Below, piece after piece: positions 11,905 to 23,300 of a stretch of 64,000 nt of DNA. Source of the DNA: Blasia pusilla (lineage: Eukaryota > Marchantiophyta > Marchantiopsida > Blasiales); assembly GCA_050084515.1 (NCBI GenBank), contig CM114273.1, positions 5,766,001 to 5,830,000 on the forward strand, in the 5' to 3' direction. The position numbers and the translations under genes are program-made. Under the pieces are notes generated by a model. That model saw only the letters and a program-made list of their open reading frames with translations. It was not told the origin of the DNA and ran no database searches. Position 1 is the first letter of the stretch; the number at the start of each line of letters is the position of its first letter.

Positions 11905-12051
11905 TTGAAGTGCATGTTGTGTGGGTCTGCTGGTAACGCAGCCCGTATGTTGGTGTGTGATCGGTGTTCTAGGGGTTGGCACATGATGTGTTTGACTCCA
12001 CGTTTGGATGTTGTTCCTACTGGAAGGTGGGTTTTTCCTCGATGTACTTAG
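11905..12051 (+). pseudogene. Element 1 C-terminal PHD finger
   Basis: The segment CMLCGSAGNAARMLVCDRC, then GWHMMC and GRWVFPRC, has the C4HC3 spacing of a PHD finger (C-x2-C, C-x2-C, H-x2-C, W-x2-P-x-C). The seventh ligand, normally Cys before P-x-C, is Phe here. PHD fingers read histone H3 tails, often K4 methylation. In this position it would replace the chromodomain that steers integration in chromoviruses. Elements 2 and 3 have the same finger after integrase, which supports a real domain. Confidence 0.75.
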
Positions 12052-12211
12052 GAGAGGTAGATGACTTGATCTTTGCATGATATGGATTACAGATGTGCGA
12101 CTAACGATGGGGCAACCTAGCACCCGGCCTTCTGATTCGGGCACCCAAGAAGGTGTATAGCATGTAGTAGATATATAGGGTTACCCGGGAGTTAGAGGAC
12201 CTAACCTTGAT

Positions 12212-12222
12212 TAGGGGGCGAG
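12212..12222 (+). other. Polypurine tract of element 1
   Basis: TAGGGGGCGAG lies directly before TTGTGG, the start of block A. Elements 2 and 3 keep a similar G-rich tract (CTAGGGG...GC) before the TTGTG of their own block A. A plus-strand primer here would make reverse transcripts start with block A, so U3 would be A plus the first part of B. Confidence 0.55.
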
Positions 12223-12223
12223 T

Positions 12224-12327
12224 TGTGGTACACTTGTGTTTGTGGATACTCTCGTCTATGTTATGTATGTATGTGAGTATGGTATGTCAGCGATGTATGT
12301 TGTATGACGATGTGGATTCGCACGACA
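12224..12327 (+). repeat. Element 1 block A copy 1
   Basis: The 104 bp run from TGTGGTACAC to CACGACA. They are repeated at 12700-12803 with one substitution. This copy follows the polypurine tract and is joined to block B through GT, giving GACA-GT-TGTC. Confidence 0.85.
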
Positions 12328-12329
12328 GT

Positions 12330-12697
12330 TGTCATGACCATACGGATTATGTCGTAGAGTATGGTGTGCTAGTAGAGGCCATTCCTTATGTAGGACCGTA
12401 GTGGATTGGTAGAGATGCGGTTCCATACATAGGGTTGGGGGTTACTCAGTTGGGGGTGACTTTCCCAAAGAGGGGCCCGCTCTTAGGTTGGAGGATATAA
12501 GGTGGAGTGCACTCAAAGAATCGAGTTCTTTGAGTTGAGCCTGTTGCGTTGGGAGTTAGCCTTGGTAGTGAGTAGAGCTCTTGGCTATGGTGTTTCCCGC
12601 AAGCTTCGACCTAGATTCTCCCATCGTTGAGTGGGTTTGGCTCAATTGCATGTGATTGTAAACGTGTTTTATGACAGTAGGTCTTTCACGGATTTCA
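12330..12697 (+). repeat. Element 1 block B copy 2 (3' LTR-like)
   Basis: The 368 bp match 3017-3384 with about four substitutions and two compensating 2-bp indels. The TATA box and start-site palindrome are kept. Confidence 0.88.
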
Positions 12698-12699
12698 GT

Positions 12700-12803
12700 T
12701 GTGGTACACTTGTGTTTGTGGATACTCTCGTCTATGTTATGTATGTATGTGAGTATGGTATGTCAACGATGTATGTTGTATGACGATGTGGATTCGCACG
12801 ACA
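12700..12803 (+). repeat. Element 1 block A copy 2 (right terminus)
   Basis: A second copy of the 104-bp block A lies just after B copy 2, ends in GACA and is followed by GAGC. In a standard LTR element nothing should follow the 3' LTR except host DNA. Element 3 has the same extra A block. Confidence 0.85.
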
Positions 12804-12807
12804 GAGC

Positions 12808-13329
12808 GGATATATTTTCGATGTTGTCCAATCAGAAACAATAAGTCGAAAACAATCATTCTTGTTTTGAACCCGGTTTCAAATACCCTACACAAAATAT
12901 CGACCTAAATCCAATAAATTTTTGGCCAATAGTGTCGAAATAAATTCTCAATTTTAACCGGCTAGGTTTACTCATAACCCCGCAACCTCCCAACATAGGG
13001 CGGGGAGTTCAAATGCATCCCTACTACTTAATCCCTAGGTGGAGAGCAAAGCAAACATGGCGAGGCTCCATAGCTAGCCCATAGGAGCCCAGCTTGGAGG
13101 CGAGATCCAACTGCAGTTCGGTTCAGTTCAGTCCCAAGTTGGGTTGGTCGCACAAACCCACCAGCACAGTCCAGGAGCACTGCAGGAATGTTGGATACCA
13201 TATAGGAGAGCTCAGGGCTGCCATCCCCTGCTCCACTCCCGAGACTAGAGCAGAGAGAAGAGGCTGAGAAGACTAGAGCAGAGAGAAGAGTTTGAGATGG
13301 TGGTCCTCCAAGACGACCACGACTCCAGG
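12808..13329. other. Intergenic DNA, no gene recognised
   Basis: The sequence after element 1 is unique-looking, moderately AT-rich to about 13000 and then more balanced. No domain, RNA gene or repeat is evident. Confidence 0.5.
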
Positions 13330-14400
13330 AACACCACAAGAGATGGAGTAGGATACCTCCCATCATCCCATGCATGGGACGAAATGCTGGAATGATGCAC
13401 TGATCCGAAGAGTGGACCAGCAGAGAGGTGGAGCTGGCTTACAACTGAATCTCTCATGGTGCTTCTGGAGTCCTGCTGAGCTTCTCCCAGAGACCCAGCA
13501 GCTCCAGCAGGACTCCAGAAGCACCGTGAGAGATTAAGCTGGAGACCATGGGAGATTTAGTTGTAGACATAATCTCCCATGGTCTGAAGACTAGACCAGC
13601 AGAGAGTTCGAGGCATGGAGCTGCCAGGATTCCCAGTAGCACCACAAGAGATTAAGTTGGAGACTCTGCGAGAGCTCAGGCCTATACCTCCACTCCCAAG
13701 ACTATGACTCAGAGAGAAGAGAAGAGAAGAGAAGAGAGTTTGAGCTGGCCAAAAGATGGCGGTCCTACTCCAGGACTCGACCACAACTCCAGCAGCACCA
13801 CCACAAGAGATTAAGTTAGAGATCGTGGGAGGAATGCCTCCAGTCCTCCACTGCAAAGCCTACACCAGAAACACCACAAGAGATTAAGTTGGAGACCGTG
13901 AGGAGTACCTCCAGTCCTCCTATGTAAAGACTACACCAGTTAACACCACAAGAGATTAAGTTGGAGACAGTGAGGAGTACCTCCAAAGTCCAGTCCTCCA
14001 CTGTAAAGACCAGACCTGTAACACCACAAGAGATTAAGTTGGAGACCGTGAGGAACACCTTCAGTCCTCCACTGTAAAGTCCAGACCTGTACCACCACAG
14101 GAGATTAAGTTGGAGACCGTGAGGAAAAGCTCCAGTCCTCTCTAAAGACCAGACCAGTAACACCACAGGAGATTAAGACGGAGACCGTGGGAGCAATTTC
14201 CTCCAGTCCTCCACTCTCAAGAGGAACACCACAAGAGATTAAGTTGCAGACCGTGGGACGAATTCCTCCAGTCCTCCGGTCTAAGGACTCGACCACAACA
14301 GTCGCTCGAGGTGGGCTAAGGATGGTCGTACAAGTACGCCCACCACGACTACAGGAGCACGCCGTAAACATTAAGTCGGAGACCACGGGACAGCCCAAGT
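13330..14400. repeat. Minisatellite, about 70-bp unit, roughly ten degenerate copies
   Basis: A core such as CACAAGAGATTAAGTTGGAG followed by ACCGTG recurs near 13648, 13803, 13875, 13946, 14024, 14092, 14162, 14230 and 14360, with weaker copies from about 13335. Spacing in the regular part is 68-78 bp. The minus strand can be read as a repeated peptide containing VSNLISCG, but the unit is not a constant multiple of three, so I treat it as non-coding. Confidence 0.8.
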
Positions 14401-17342
14401 CCTCCCGTTCCGAAGACTAGACACGAGAACAGAAGGATCCGAGATGATGGAGATCTCAGCAGGAGCTCGGAAGCACTTCCAGGCATTGATAGCTCGAATC
14501 CCGGAGCACGAAAGTCCTGGCTCTAGAAAAAGACGTGAGGAGCAGAACGCGCCTTCGTTCGATGATGAGGGCTTCTTACGGCCTCATCATCATCATCATC
14601 ATCGAAGGCCATCCTTCTCACGTATCGGATCTCAACGCGTTCACCCGAGAAGTCACAGATTTCCCAACAGTGGTGGCAGAATGGTGTGCACTCACAAATA
14701 TCTCCATGGCAAGCAACTCCCGTCACGAGCAGTGCGCGAAGGCGTCGGAATCTGAAACCACGGAACGGAATGCACGATGCGTCTTTCCAGGAGCGCTGGT
14801 GCACAAACTACACTCACTTCTGAGTCCTATGGGTGCTCCAGAGCTGAAGGAGAGAGAGAGACATGTCAAACGTCCACAGTCATTGTGTCTCCCAATTACC
14901 ACGGAATGCAGCAGAAGCTTCTTTAGGGAACAGTGACCCACAAAAGAAGGTATGAGTATGAGTGAGTGGTATGGTGCTCTGCAGCTGTACGATCCTTTCA
15001 GAGAGATATCTGCCGTTAACATCAAATTGGTATTCAGAAGAAGGTTTCCAATTCTACTTCAATGCAGCTCTACTTCCCGCGTCTGTGCCCCATGTGTTTC
15101 TGGTTTTGAACCAGCTTTCAGAAGGGAGTGTACTAAGGCCTGACCCTCATTGCAACCATGCTCCTGCTAAAACCGACCGGGACTCGATTTGTACCAAGAA
15201 ACATGGACGGAGTGCCAACTTTCAGACACGGATTCTGGGTTGAATTGCCCCATGTGAGGTCGGCATGGCAGGCAGCAAACTGCACGTACTTAGCGAGAAA
15301 CAATTCAGACAAGAGTCCAAAGTGCGCAGGGTGGGGCAATGCACCGAATCTTTGGGATGTTCACTTCAAACATATGTCGAGTTTTGACTGCCTACTCTAC
15401 CTCAAAAGTAGTTGCACCCTGAAAGAAACATGAGGGCTTCTGCATTTCGTTCACCATCTTAACCATAGGGACTCGATTTGAGTGAAAAGGAAAGTGGGGA
15501 ACATCCAGATGAGGAAAAGTCCTGACCATACATTGCAGATAGACAGACGTGGAAAAGGAGGATGCAACTCAAGATCCATAGCGACTTTATTTACAAAGAG
15601 ACACAAACCTGATACCTATCCCAAAAAATCTCGTGGGCCACTTCTCAAATTTTGCGCAACTCAAGAATGGGACAAAAATCCAGATAATGTACAACTGAGC
15701 TGCCGTCAAGAAAGCAAGCCTAATTGAGACCTGCTCACATATCCTACTAGGAGTGCCCTCCATATTCAGAAGGTAGATTACAGCAGCAACTGGATCTTCT
15801 GGTGTAACAACACGAATGAACACGCGAGAATGTCATCATTGCCAAGACTAACAAGAGTAGGGTCGTCGTTGATAGAAAAGCTCCACGCCAACTTTACTTA
15901 TTCAGACCACCTCTGCGAAATGTGAAACTGAATAGAATTCAATCCTCCAGAATCAGGGGGAACATGTGTGCCGCCATCACTTGCCCTGCACGAATGACGT
16001 ACTCAAACCCATCAGAATAAAGGCGCCAGAAGAACAGCGCGGTGGTCTTTTGATATCCAACCAGGTCCCAATTGCATGCCAGACCACCGCTAGTTCCGAT
16101 CCTTTACGACACAGATGGGATGTCCTCTATATTTGCTATGTCACAAGCAGCGTAGCTTGGGGACCTTCCAAGCCACTTGAAAATGTCATAAAATGCACGA
16201 CCAACTGCTATCATGGCTACCGTGTGCCCGAATACAGGATGAGAGGGTCAAGAGATGACTACCTCTTCCCAAGAATAAGTTGACGCTCAGAAGATTCCAG
16301 TCGTGATGCTACAATACTGTACATTGGTATCAGCCTTACAAATTCACAAACACTGGCGTTGAGACATCTAATCGAATACCACTGGTCTCCAAGCACATGA
16401 TGCAACAGTGAGCTAAGCGCACTTGAATCTTTCCCCTCTTGTGCAAATACCAGTGAGCATGTGGCCGTCCCTGCTCAACTAGATTCTATGCAGAAAATCA
16501 TTCTCCCTGCCCCATACATGTGAGCTAACTTGGACAGCACCTTGTTCTCAATTTCAAACGGACATGTGCGTTTTGGTATCTACAGTAATCATTGTGACTT
16601 CAAAAGTGAGTGAAGTTGTACAACAGCATCCGCAAGAAAGCTGATGTTGTCGCTTCTCCTTCAGCTCGCATCAGCCTTACGGATGCCGCAGAAGTGTTGA
16701 GATACACCATGAGTTGATATGTATATCAGGATGACAAAGAGAGAAGATGGTATGCTTAGGACTCAATTGGGTTCGATGCAAAAAGTGCCTTCTCCTTGCT
16801 GGCGTTGCGACATTCACCCAAAGGTTGAGCTGATAAATTTCACTTGCAGATTCAATCCCTTCTCGTGCTATCTGGTTCGCCTTGTATCAGCTGGAGGACC
16901 TGCATGCTTTTCATCTGACTCCCTCTTCTTGTCTGGATCCAACCTGCAGGGAAAACAAATAGTAACTTCCTCCTTACTCACATGAAATAAAACCATTCTC
17001 GCTAATAAATGGGTGATAAAGAATGACACTGCATATAAACATCCAATAGCAGTGACCCTGCTTCATTTGTCATACTTTAACATGTATGAAACTCGGTGAA
17101 TTTGAACCAAAAGGCTACGCAATTAAGACTCCCCACAGTCTTTCACTAAAACAATCCCCACTGGCATCATGTATCTGAAGACTTGAACATGATAGAACCA
17201 GACGGTTCCAAACTGCTCTAAATCTGGCTTTCTATCAACTCGAGCCAGCCTCCAATCACAGCAAAACTCCTTCACATATAAGGAATAACATAGCAGATTC
17301 ATCTACTTGACTAAGATCTCCACTGAAACAGTTAGATGGCAC
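14401..17342. other. ATG2 3' flank and intergenic DNA
   Basis: No recognised gene. Short plus-strand frames (60-130 codons, for example 14535-14936) match no family I know and show no consistent coding pattern. A CAT microsatellite is at 14583-14602. The part nearest 17343 should hold the ATG2 3' UTR; no unambiguous poly(A) signal was chosen. Confidence 0.5.
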
Positions 17343-20300
17343 TCACTCATTCCGCACACCAAGGAGAGCACGATGAACAGCTCCAGCTGCAGCAGAAGCT
17401 GGTGCAACAGCAGCAGCAGGGGCAGCTCGCAATGCACTGGCAACAGCTAAGCCTGCACCTGCACCTCGTTGATAGACTTTCAGTGGATTTCCAAGTAATG
17501 ATGAGGCAGTTCTCTCCAATCCACGTGAGATGCTTTCACAAGCCTGTTGTAGACCTTCCCGTGTGTCTCCTGGCTGCATAGCCTTGCTTCTCCTTTCCCC
17601 CTTTTCAGAACTATAAGACAGAGGGATAGGTGCACCACCAAGAGCTAACTCTGTTTGTTGTAATATCTCATGTGCTCCTGCTGCCAAATGTGCCCCCAAA
17701 CCCAAGGCCTCTAGTGATATACTTCGAAGGAAGGCAATAGCACCTGCACCCAAAAAGGATAGCAAACTGCTATCAGTCCGGAACAACAATAGGGTCGAAC
17801 ATCATTTGAAATACAAGGCACTGATAGGACTATCGTGAAAAGATTCCTTTTTTATCATGGGAAAGCTATAGCAAGAAGCAAGTAATTACCTTTACGCATC
17901 CCTCGGAGTACTCTGCGATCTTTTCTGTAGTGCTCAACTGGGAGCACGACAAGCTTTGCAGCACCAGAACCCACTGCATAAAGTGGTCGGATTGGTCCCA
18001 TCCCTCTTACAAACTTGTGCACCTAGTCAGGTCCAAATCATAAACCAACAATCAGTGACACTTCCTTATATGCTTAAGCTGTCAAGACAAGGGAGTATAT
18101 TTGCAAGTTACTCAAATATACCATCCAGCCACAAGTAATGACCAAGTCTAATGGAGAAACAGATTCTAAAAGTGTTTTCCCAGCGCCAAGGATGCAAGAG
18201 GTTTTTGGTCAATAATTCATTCCAAAAAATGGAATCGATTGGAACCACAAGGGGATCGAAAAGGGCCATCTGACTAAAAACTTCCAATGAAGAGTCAACT
18301 TAAATAGAAAGCCACCTGGTTTTGGGAGATGTCTTCAAGCCATTCACCAAACATAACACCTGAAAGACTACTCCATCCATGAACTCCTGATGCTCTGACA
18401 TGCTTGAGATTTAGCTCTATACCCTGCAATAGCACCCACACATCTTCAACGTTTGACCTCCTTGCAACTGATACAGATTTTCGACAATGAAGAGCCGAAG
18501 TGAGAAATATGTTGCCTATTTAAACCATGTCAAAAGGGCATCACTGCGAAAAGAGAACCCAACCCAAGAACTTCAAAGTTATTAGGAAAAGAAGAGGACC
18601 TTCCATGAGACTAAGTTCAAGAGCTCCGCATAATTTCCTGCTCGTAAGGACATGAGATCAACTCGGCGAGGAAGATAATCAACACGTATGGTCAACGGAC
18701 GCATCTCACAAATCTGGATCACAGGTAGCAGATATGAGTAAACTTTGCTGATGGAGGACAGTTTTTCAAAGACTACCAGAAAGAGGTGGTGCTAGATAAG
18801 AGGCATGTAATGATGGGAGCTCCATACCTGAAAAAAAGGTACCAGAGCTTCTTCAGTTAAATCATTTGACTCGAAAGGAAATTCGGAAGAAGCAGGCACC
18901 GAAGTACCAGGTGAAGAACAAGTCCCTTCGTCTGTTGAAGGCCCGCCTGTTGTGGATGATGTCTGAGAAGAAAAGAATTGTATGCAAAAATCGATATGCC
19001 TCTGATCCAGATGCAGACAAATTGGCAATAAACTGATGGACAATCTGCAAAACCACAAAGTAGAGCAAGGCACTAGTCACCGGTAACGTTCTCTGGAGAC
19101 ATACAAGCACAATCAGCACCCACATACATACAAGGCAGTATGTGTTACTTCGAAGACCCCCTTGACATCTCCTATGGACACAACACCAGCATTTTCAAAC
19201 TTTAGTGACCAAACTAGCAAAGGACCTTCATCTGTTCGCCATACCCTTCTTCAACAATCACATAATCTGCTTTCATAGCTACTACCTGGTCCACTTTCCC
19301 ACAACCAGCCAACAACTGTTCGCTATATTCGGACAAAACCTTCCCTAAAAAATCATGTACTTGAAAGCTCATCAATTTACTGCCGCTTCACCCACCTATA
19401 CTCTTCAAGAGGAGCCAAGGGATCTGGTCGGACAGCATCCATCTCTATCTTGACTGCTTGTGAAGACGACTCTCGAGGACGTGATTTTGACCGGTTGTAA
19501 CTTAATACCTGAAGTCATTTCCAGTATCAATCAAACATGTTCTGCACTTTAATGCCGGTTAAGAAAGTAAGGAGTGCCCAATACACTATACTGTCATGGA
19601 GATCTTTTACAGTGGTGACACTAGATAAGCTCTCCGCTCATGACAGAAGGCAACCAAAAAAACTCAGGCAATGCTTGATTTTTGTAAGAATCTCTCCACT
19701 GTCTAACCACACATCTATGGACTATTTCACAAAGAAAAGCTTGATTGTATAACTTTCAGTGATAAATGTGTCTGAAAATTAATCTCAAGCATCTGCTATG
19801 AGGGCCCAATAAATTCGACCTTGGCATGCACTGCCTTCCCAGAAAACTACCAGAAGAGATCCTCAGCATTTCTCTCAGGTCACTCCAATCACAAAGAAAA
19901 AAGCCCAGGATGACATCATAACAAATTTGAGGAGGAACTGACCGTTCTCCAAGGTGCATTACTGCTGTCATCATAAACATTGATATCTTGGATTGTGACG
20001 ACGAGTCTTGATGCATAAATTCCAACTGCTGGAAATGTGTCATACTGCAACCCCATTCCATTCAATAGTACTTCCAAGCAAACACCTGACTGACGCCCTG
20101 TTTCTTCAGTGTTTGACTTCGACATTGGATCCTGACCTGCCACCCTACTTGTGTGCCAATCAGAGCCCCCATAAAATCTCCATTTAGCCTTCAAGTCACT
20201 GAGCACCACCCTTCCAATGGAGGAAGGATACTTCTTGGGTAAAGTAGACTTTCTACTAGTATTGTGACTGTTAATCTCGTGACGTCTAGACTTTCCACTC

Positions 20301-23300
20301 TCCTGACCTACCTCCCATCCAGGACTTTCTTGAGGCACGTGATTTTCCATTAGTTTCAAAGTACTTCCCACATACCAACCACCTTTTCCTTCAGCCTCAC
20401 TTCCACCTCCTGAACTCGTCGACTCCCTACTTGCCTGTCTGGAGGGACCTGCTGATTGCTGGGGTGAATCACAAGATTGTATGGAGAAAAGAGTCTCTTG
20501 AGAAGGGTAGGCTTGCTTTTGCATGGTCATGTAGTAATCTTCAATAAAGGTGGGTAGCCCAACTAAAGACTCTTCAGGTGGTGAAAGGACCACTGAGTGG
20601 AGTTGGGTGGGAGTTGAGGGCGCACTATTGACAAGCGTTCCAGGGCTTTCTTGTCTGTCCCTCTCAAGGAATTCACGTCGATCCATTGAACTAACCCTAC
20701 TATGCAGTGGAATATTAATTACAGTGTGCGCACCCTCAGAGAGCTCATCATCATCTCCTACAACAGAAGACCATGAAGTCCTAAAACGAGAAAAGGCATC
20801 CTCCAGAACCCCCTCAAACAAGTCTATTTCGTTGGGATCTTTGATGAAACTACTTTCTGAATGATTAGACCCGCCTTCCCTCATTAACTTAGTGAGCGGA
20901 CTTTCATAACCAGGGCCCCTTTGATCCCCTTTCCTGGAATTCACATTCACGTTTGATTGTTCAATTTCTGGAGCGAAAAGTTGCTGAATTTGAGCCACGA
21001 GACGACCAAAGGCTGCTGTTGTGTCATGGCAAGTGTCAAACCGAAGTTGAGAATTTGCACATTCCACTTCCCACTTAAGTCGATCCTCGCCATCAATCCT
21101 CACCAATGCCTTCATTACAGCTTCCTTAGCAATCTGCTAGCGAGCAATTTATCACTGTTAGCCTCAAAACATATGTAGCTATAGATTTAATAAAGTCCGG
21201 CCATATAAAGATACAAAACAGTAAGAAAGGTAAAGGTAACAAGGATGTGAAACCACCTGCACATATCCTGTACTCTTCATAGAATCGGTCATATAGTCAA
21301 ACGACAGATGCTTCCTGAGAGAGGTATCAAGTAGATGAAGGGCCACATCTCTGAGCCATATATCATACTGTTCACCAGTTTTTCTTGGAACTCCACTGCT
21401 TGAGACTCTCACAGCTGCAGCTGCAAGAACACACGCCACTGGTGCAAAGACCTGGGATGACTCAATCGAAGAAGCCCCACCTCGTCTTTGTGAATCTCTG
21501 CCTGTTCTCACACCTGGAACTAGCATTGCCTCAGAACCAGGCTCATAGCCCAAGGCCACATCATGAAGATCAAGGAGGAAATAGGTGTGCATGTTGACGG
21601 AAGATACTCCTGCACCATCAGTTGTTCTTTCAACTGTTCCACAACTGATCGATTCAGAAGTTATCTCTTCTGAGCTGTCCTTTTGTTCACAGGAATTGAA
21701 AAATGTAGTAACAGCTGGTAGCCAGTCAAGACGACCTCCATGAGCTACAAAAGTGCTTCCCCTTATGGTGCCTGTGAATAACACATCCCCTATTTGCTCC
21801 TGCCCAGGCCATACCATGTAGGTAACAGTCAAACCAGCCCTCCCTGCAGCCAAGGCATTGCCTCCTCCCCCATCACCACGTCCCAAAGCTTCAGTTTTAC
21901 AGGACAGCAGCAACATTTCTGATTCCTCCTGTGTCCCAGTTGAGTCATCAGCAATCAAAGAACCAGTAACCTGGCCGTCTTGGTGATAGACCCACAAGTA
22001 TGAAGACTGAGCAATTCCTCCCACTCTGGAAACAGACAGCACTTGGAGTTTCTCTACATCAAAACGAATCCAATCCCAAACTTTTGTCCCATGTTTGGAA
22101 TTGGTAGGAACCGACTGCTGTCCTTCCAAATACAAGGTGGTGTCCACTACCCCACATTGCAACAAGATACAGGTCTGAGGAGTATCAGTTGAATGAGAAG
22201 CACCCCATATTGCATCAGTAGGTGCGGTACGCTCCAGATAATCAGGACCACGGGGACTATTTTCAACACCCTGTTCTCTGTCCTTTGCAGCCAACACTTT
22301 GGTGAAGCACCCGATCAACTCCAAAACACGAGTATACTGGGACACTGAAAGTTTTAGCTTAACCTGAGGCATATTTATACGGACCACAGACGAGGAGCTA
22401 GATATCAACTCCTTACGTAGCTGGGAATTCTCCTCTTCCACAGCTTCTGCTGCAGTTGTGGCAGCAGCAAATTCAGAATTGCTTCCCCCAATTCCTCGGC
22501 CACCGCCACCTTGCCTTTGCTGAGCAGCTATTCCATCCCATGTCCTCTTTGTTATCCATGAACCAATCTTAGTATTATGACGCCACTGAATCTCCAGAGA
22601 TGCACCTTTCTCTAATAGCCTATCAAGGGTTGGCAGTGATCCCCAGGTTGAATCCTGCGTAGTTACACTAAATATCTCCTCGCTGATGAAAGGAAGAAAC
22701 TCGGTTCTTCTTTGGCACTCATCAATGCCACACACTAAGTTTGCAGCAATACTCCCAACGTGTAGGAGTACTGACTCGTCCCCAGAGGTGCTCAATGTAT
22801 TGGTCTGGTTCTCCTCCATGTGTTTATACACCAGTATTGGTTGGACAATGCCCAACTTTGCAGCAGGAGCACTCAAGTCTAACGCTATAAAATCTTTCTG
22901 TATCCTGGTAGAACTCAGCCCCGCATCCACCGGAAAGCATATGATAACACGAACGTATGATGAGACAAAGTTGACATGAAAAGAACCTTTTTGGACACCG
23001 GTTTTCTCTACAATCCCCATATTTCTGTGATGGTAATTTGCAGGTTGTTTTTGTAACTCTTCATGACCTGCCTCTGTGCCATTTCCCTCATGCATACTTT
23101 TCGCCACTTTCCCATTTCCATTATGCATGGATGCAGAGCCTTTTGATCTTTCAATAAGTAGCTCTATCCTTTTCAATGTATGCACATCAAGCCATATCAC
23201 CAGGGGCTGTAAGAAGGCTGTGATCTCAGTTCGGCCAGAATCTGAATCACTAACCACTGGTGGTGACTCAAGCTTCACTGTGAATCGCCCACCAAATTCC

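Larger units (their letters stand above)
3017..12803 (+). mobile_element. Element 1: Ty3/gypsy retrotransposon with cytosine methyltransferase and PHD finger, coding-decayed
   Basis: A 9.8-kb element read left to right: direct repeat B (3017-3384), self-complementary primer site (3385), leader, gag with zinc knuckles, retropepsin (LLDSGA), C5 DNA methyltransferase, reverse transcriptase (YIDD), RNase H, DDE integrase, PHD finger, polypurine tract, then blocks A, B and A. The outer ends are TGTC and GACA, a perfect 4-bp inverted repeat, flanked by GAGC on both sides. The two B copies are 368 bp each and differ at about four bases plus two small indels. The two A copies are 104 bp each with one difference. 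Every reading frame is broken by stops or frameshifts, so this copy is non-autonomous. The RT/IN order and integrase type make it Ty3/gypsy. A conventional chromodomain is not visible; a PHD finger occupies the C-terminus. Confidence 0.88.

Noticed and set aside
11905-12051. Host PHD-finger gene
   Set aside because: The finger occurs after integrase in three separate gypsy copies and lacks host-gene structure.
3017-12803. Classifying element 1 as a DIRS/PAT element because of split repeats and a methyltransferase gene
   Set aside because: The methyltransferase has C5 (VLDLFGG...PC...ENV) motifs rather than the adenine type found in DIRS elements, and pol ends with a zinc-finger DDE integrase. 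No tyrosine recombinase was seen.
14952-15433. Plus-strand frames containing FYFNAALLPASVPHVFLVLN- and FRHGFWVELPHVRSAW-like text
   Set aside because: They look protein-like for short stretches but end without plausible splicing and match nothing I know.
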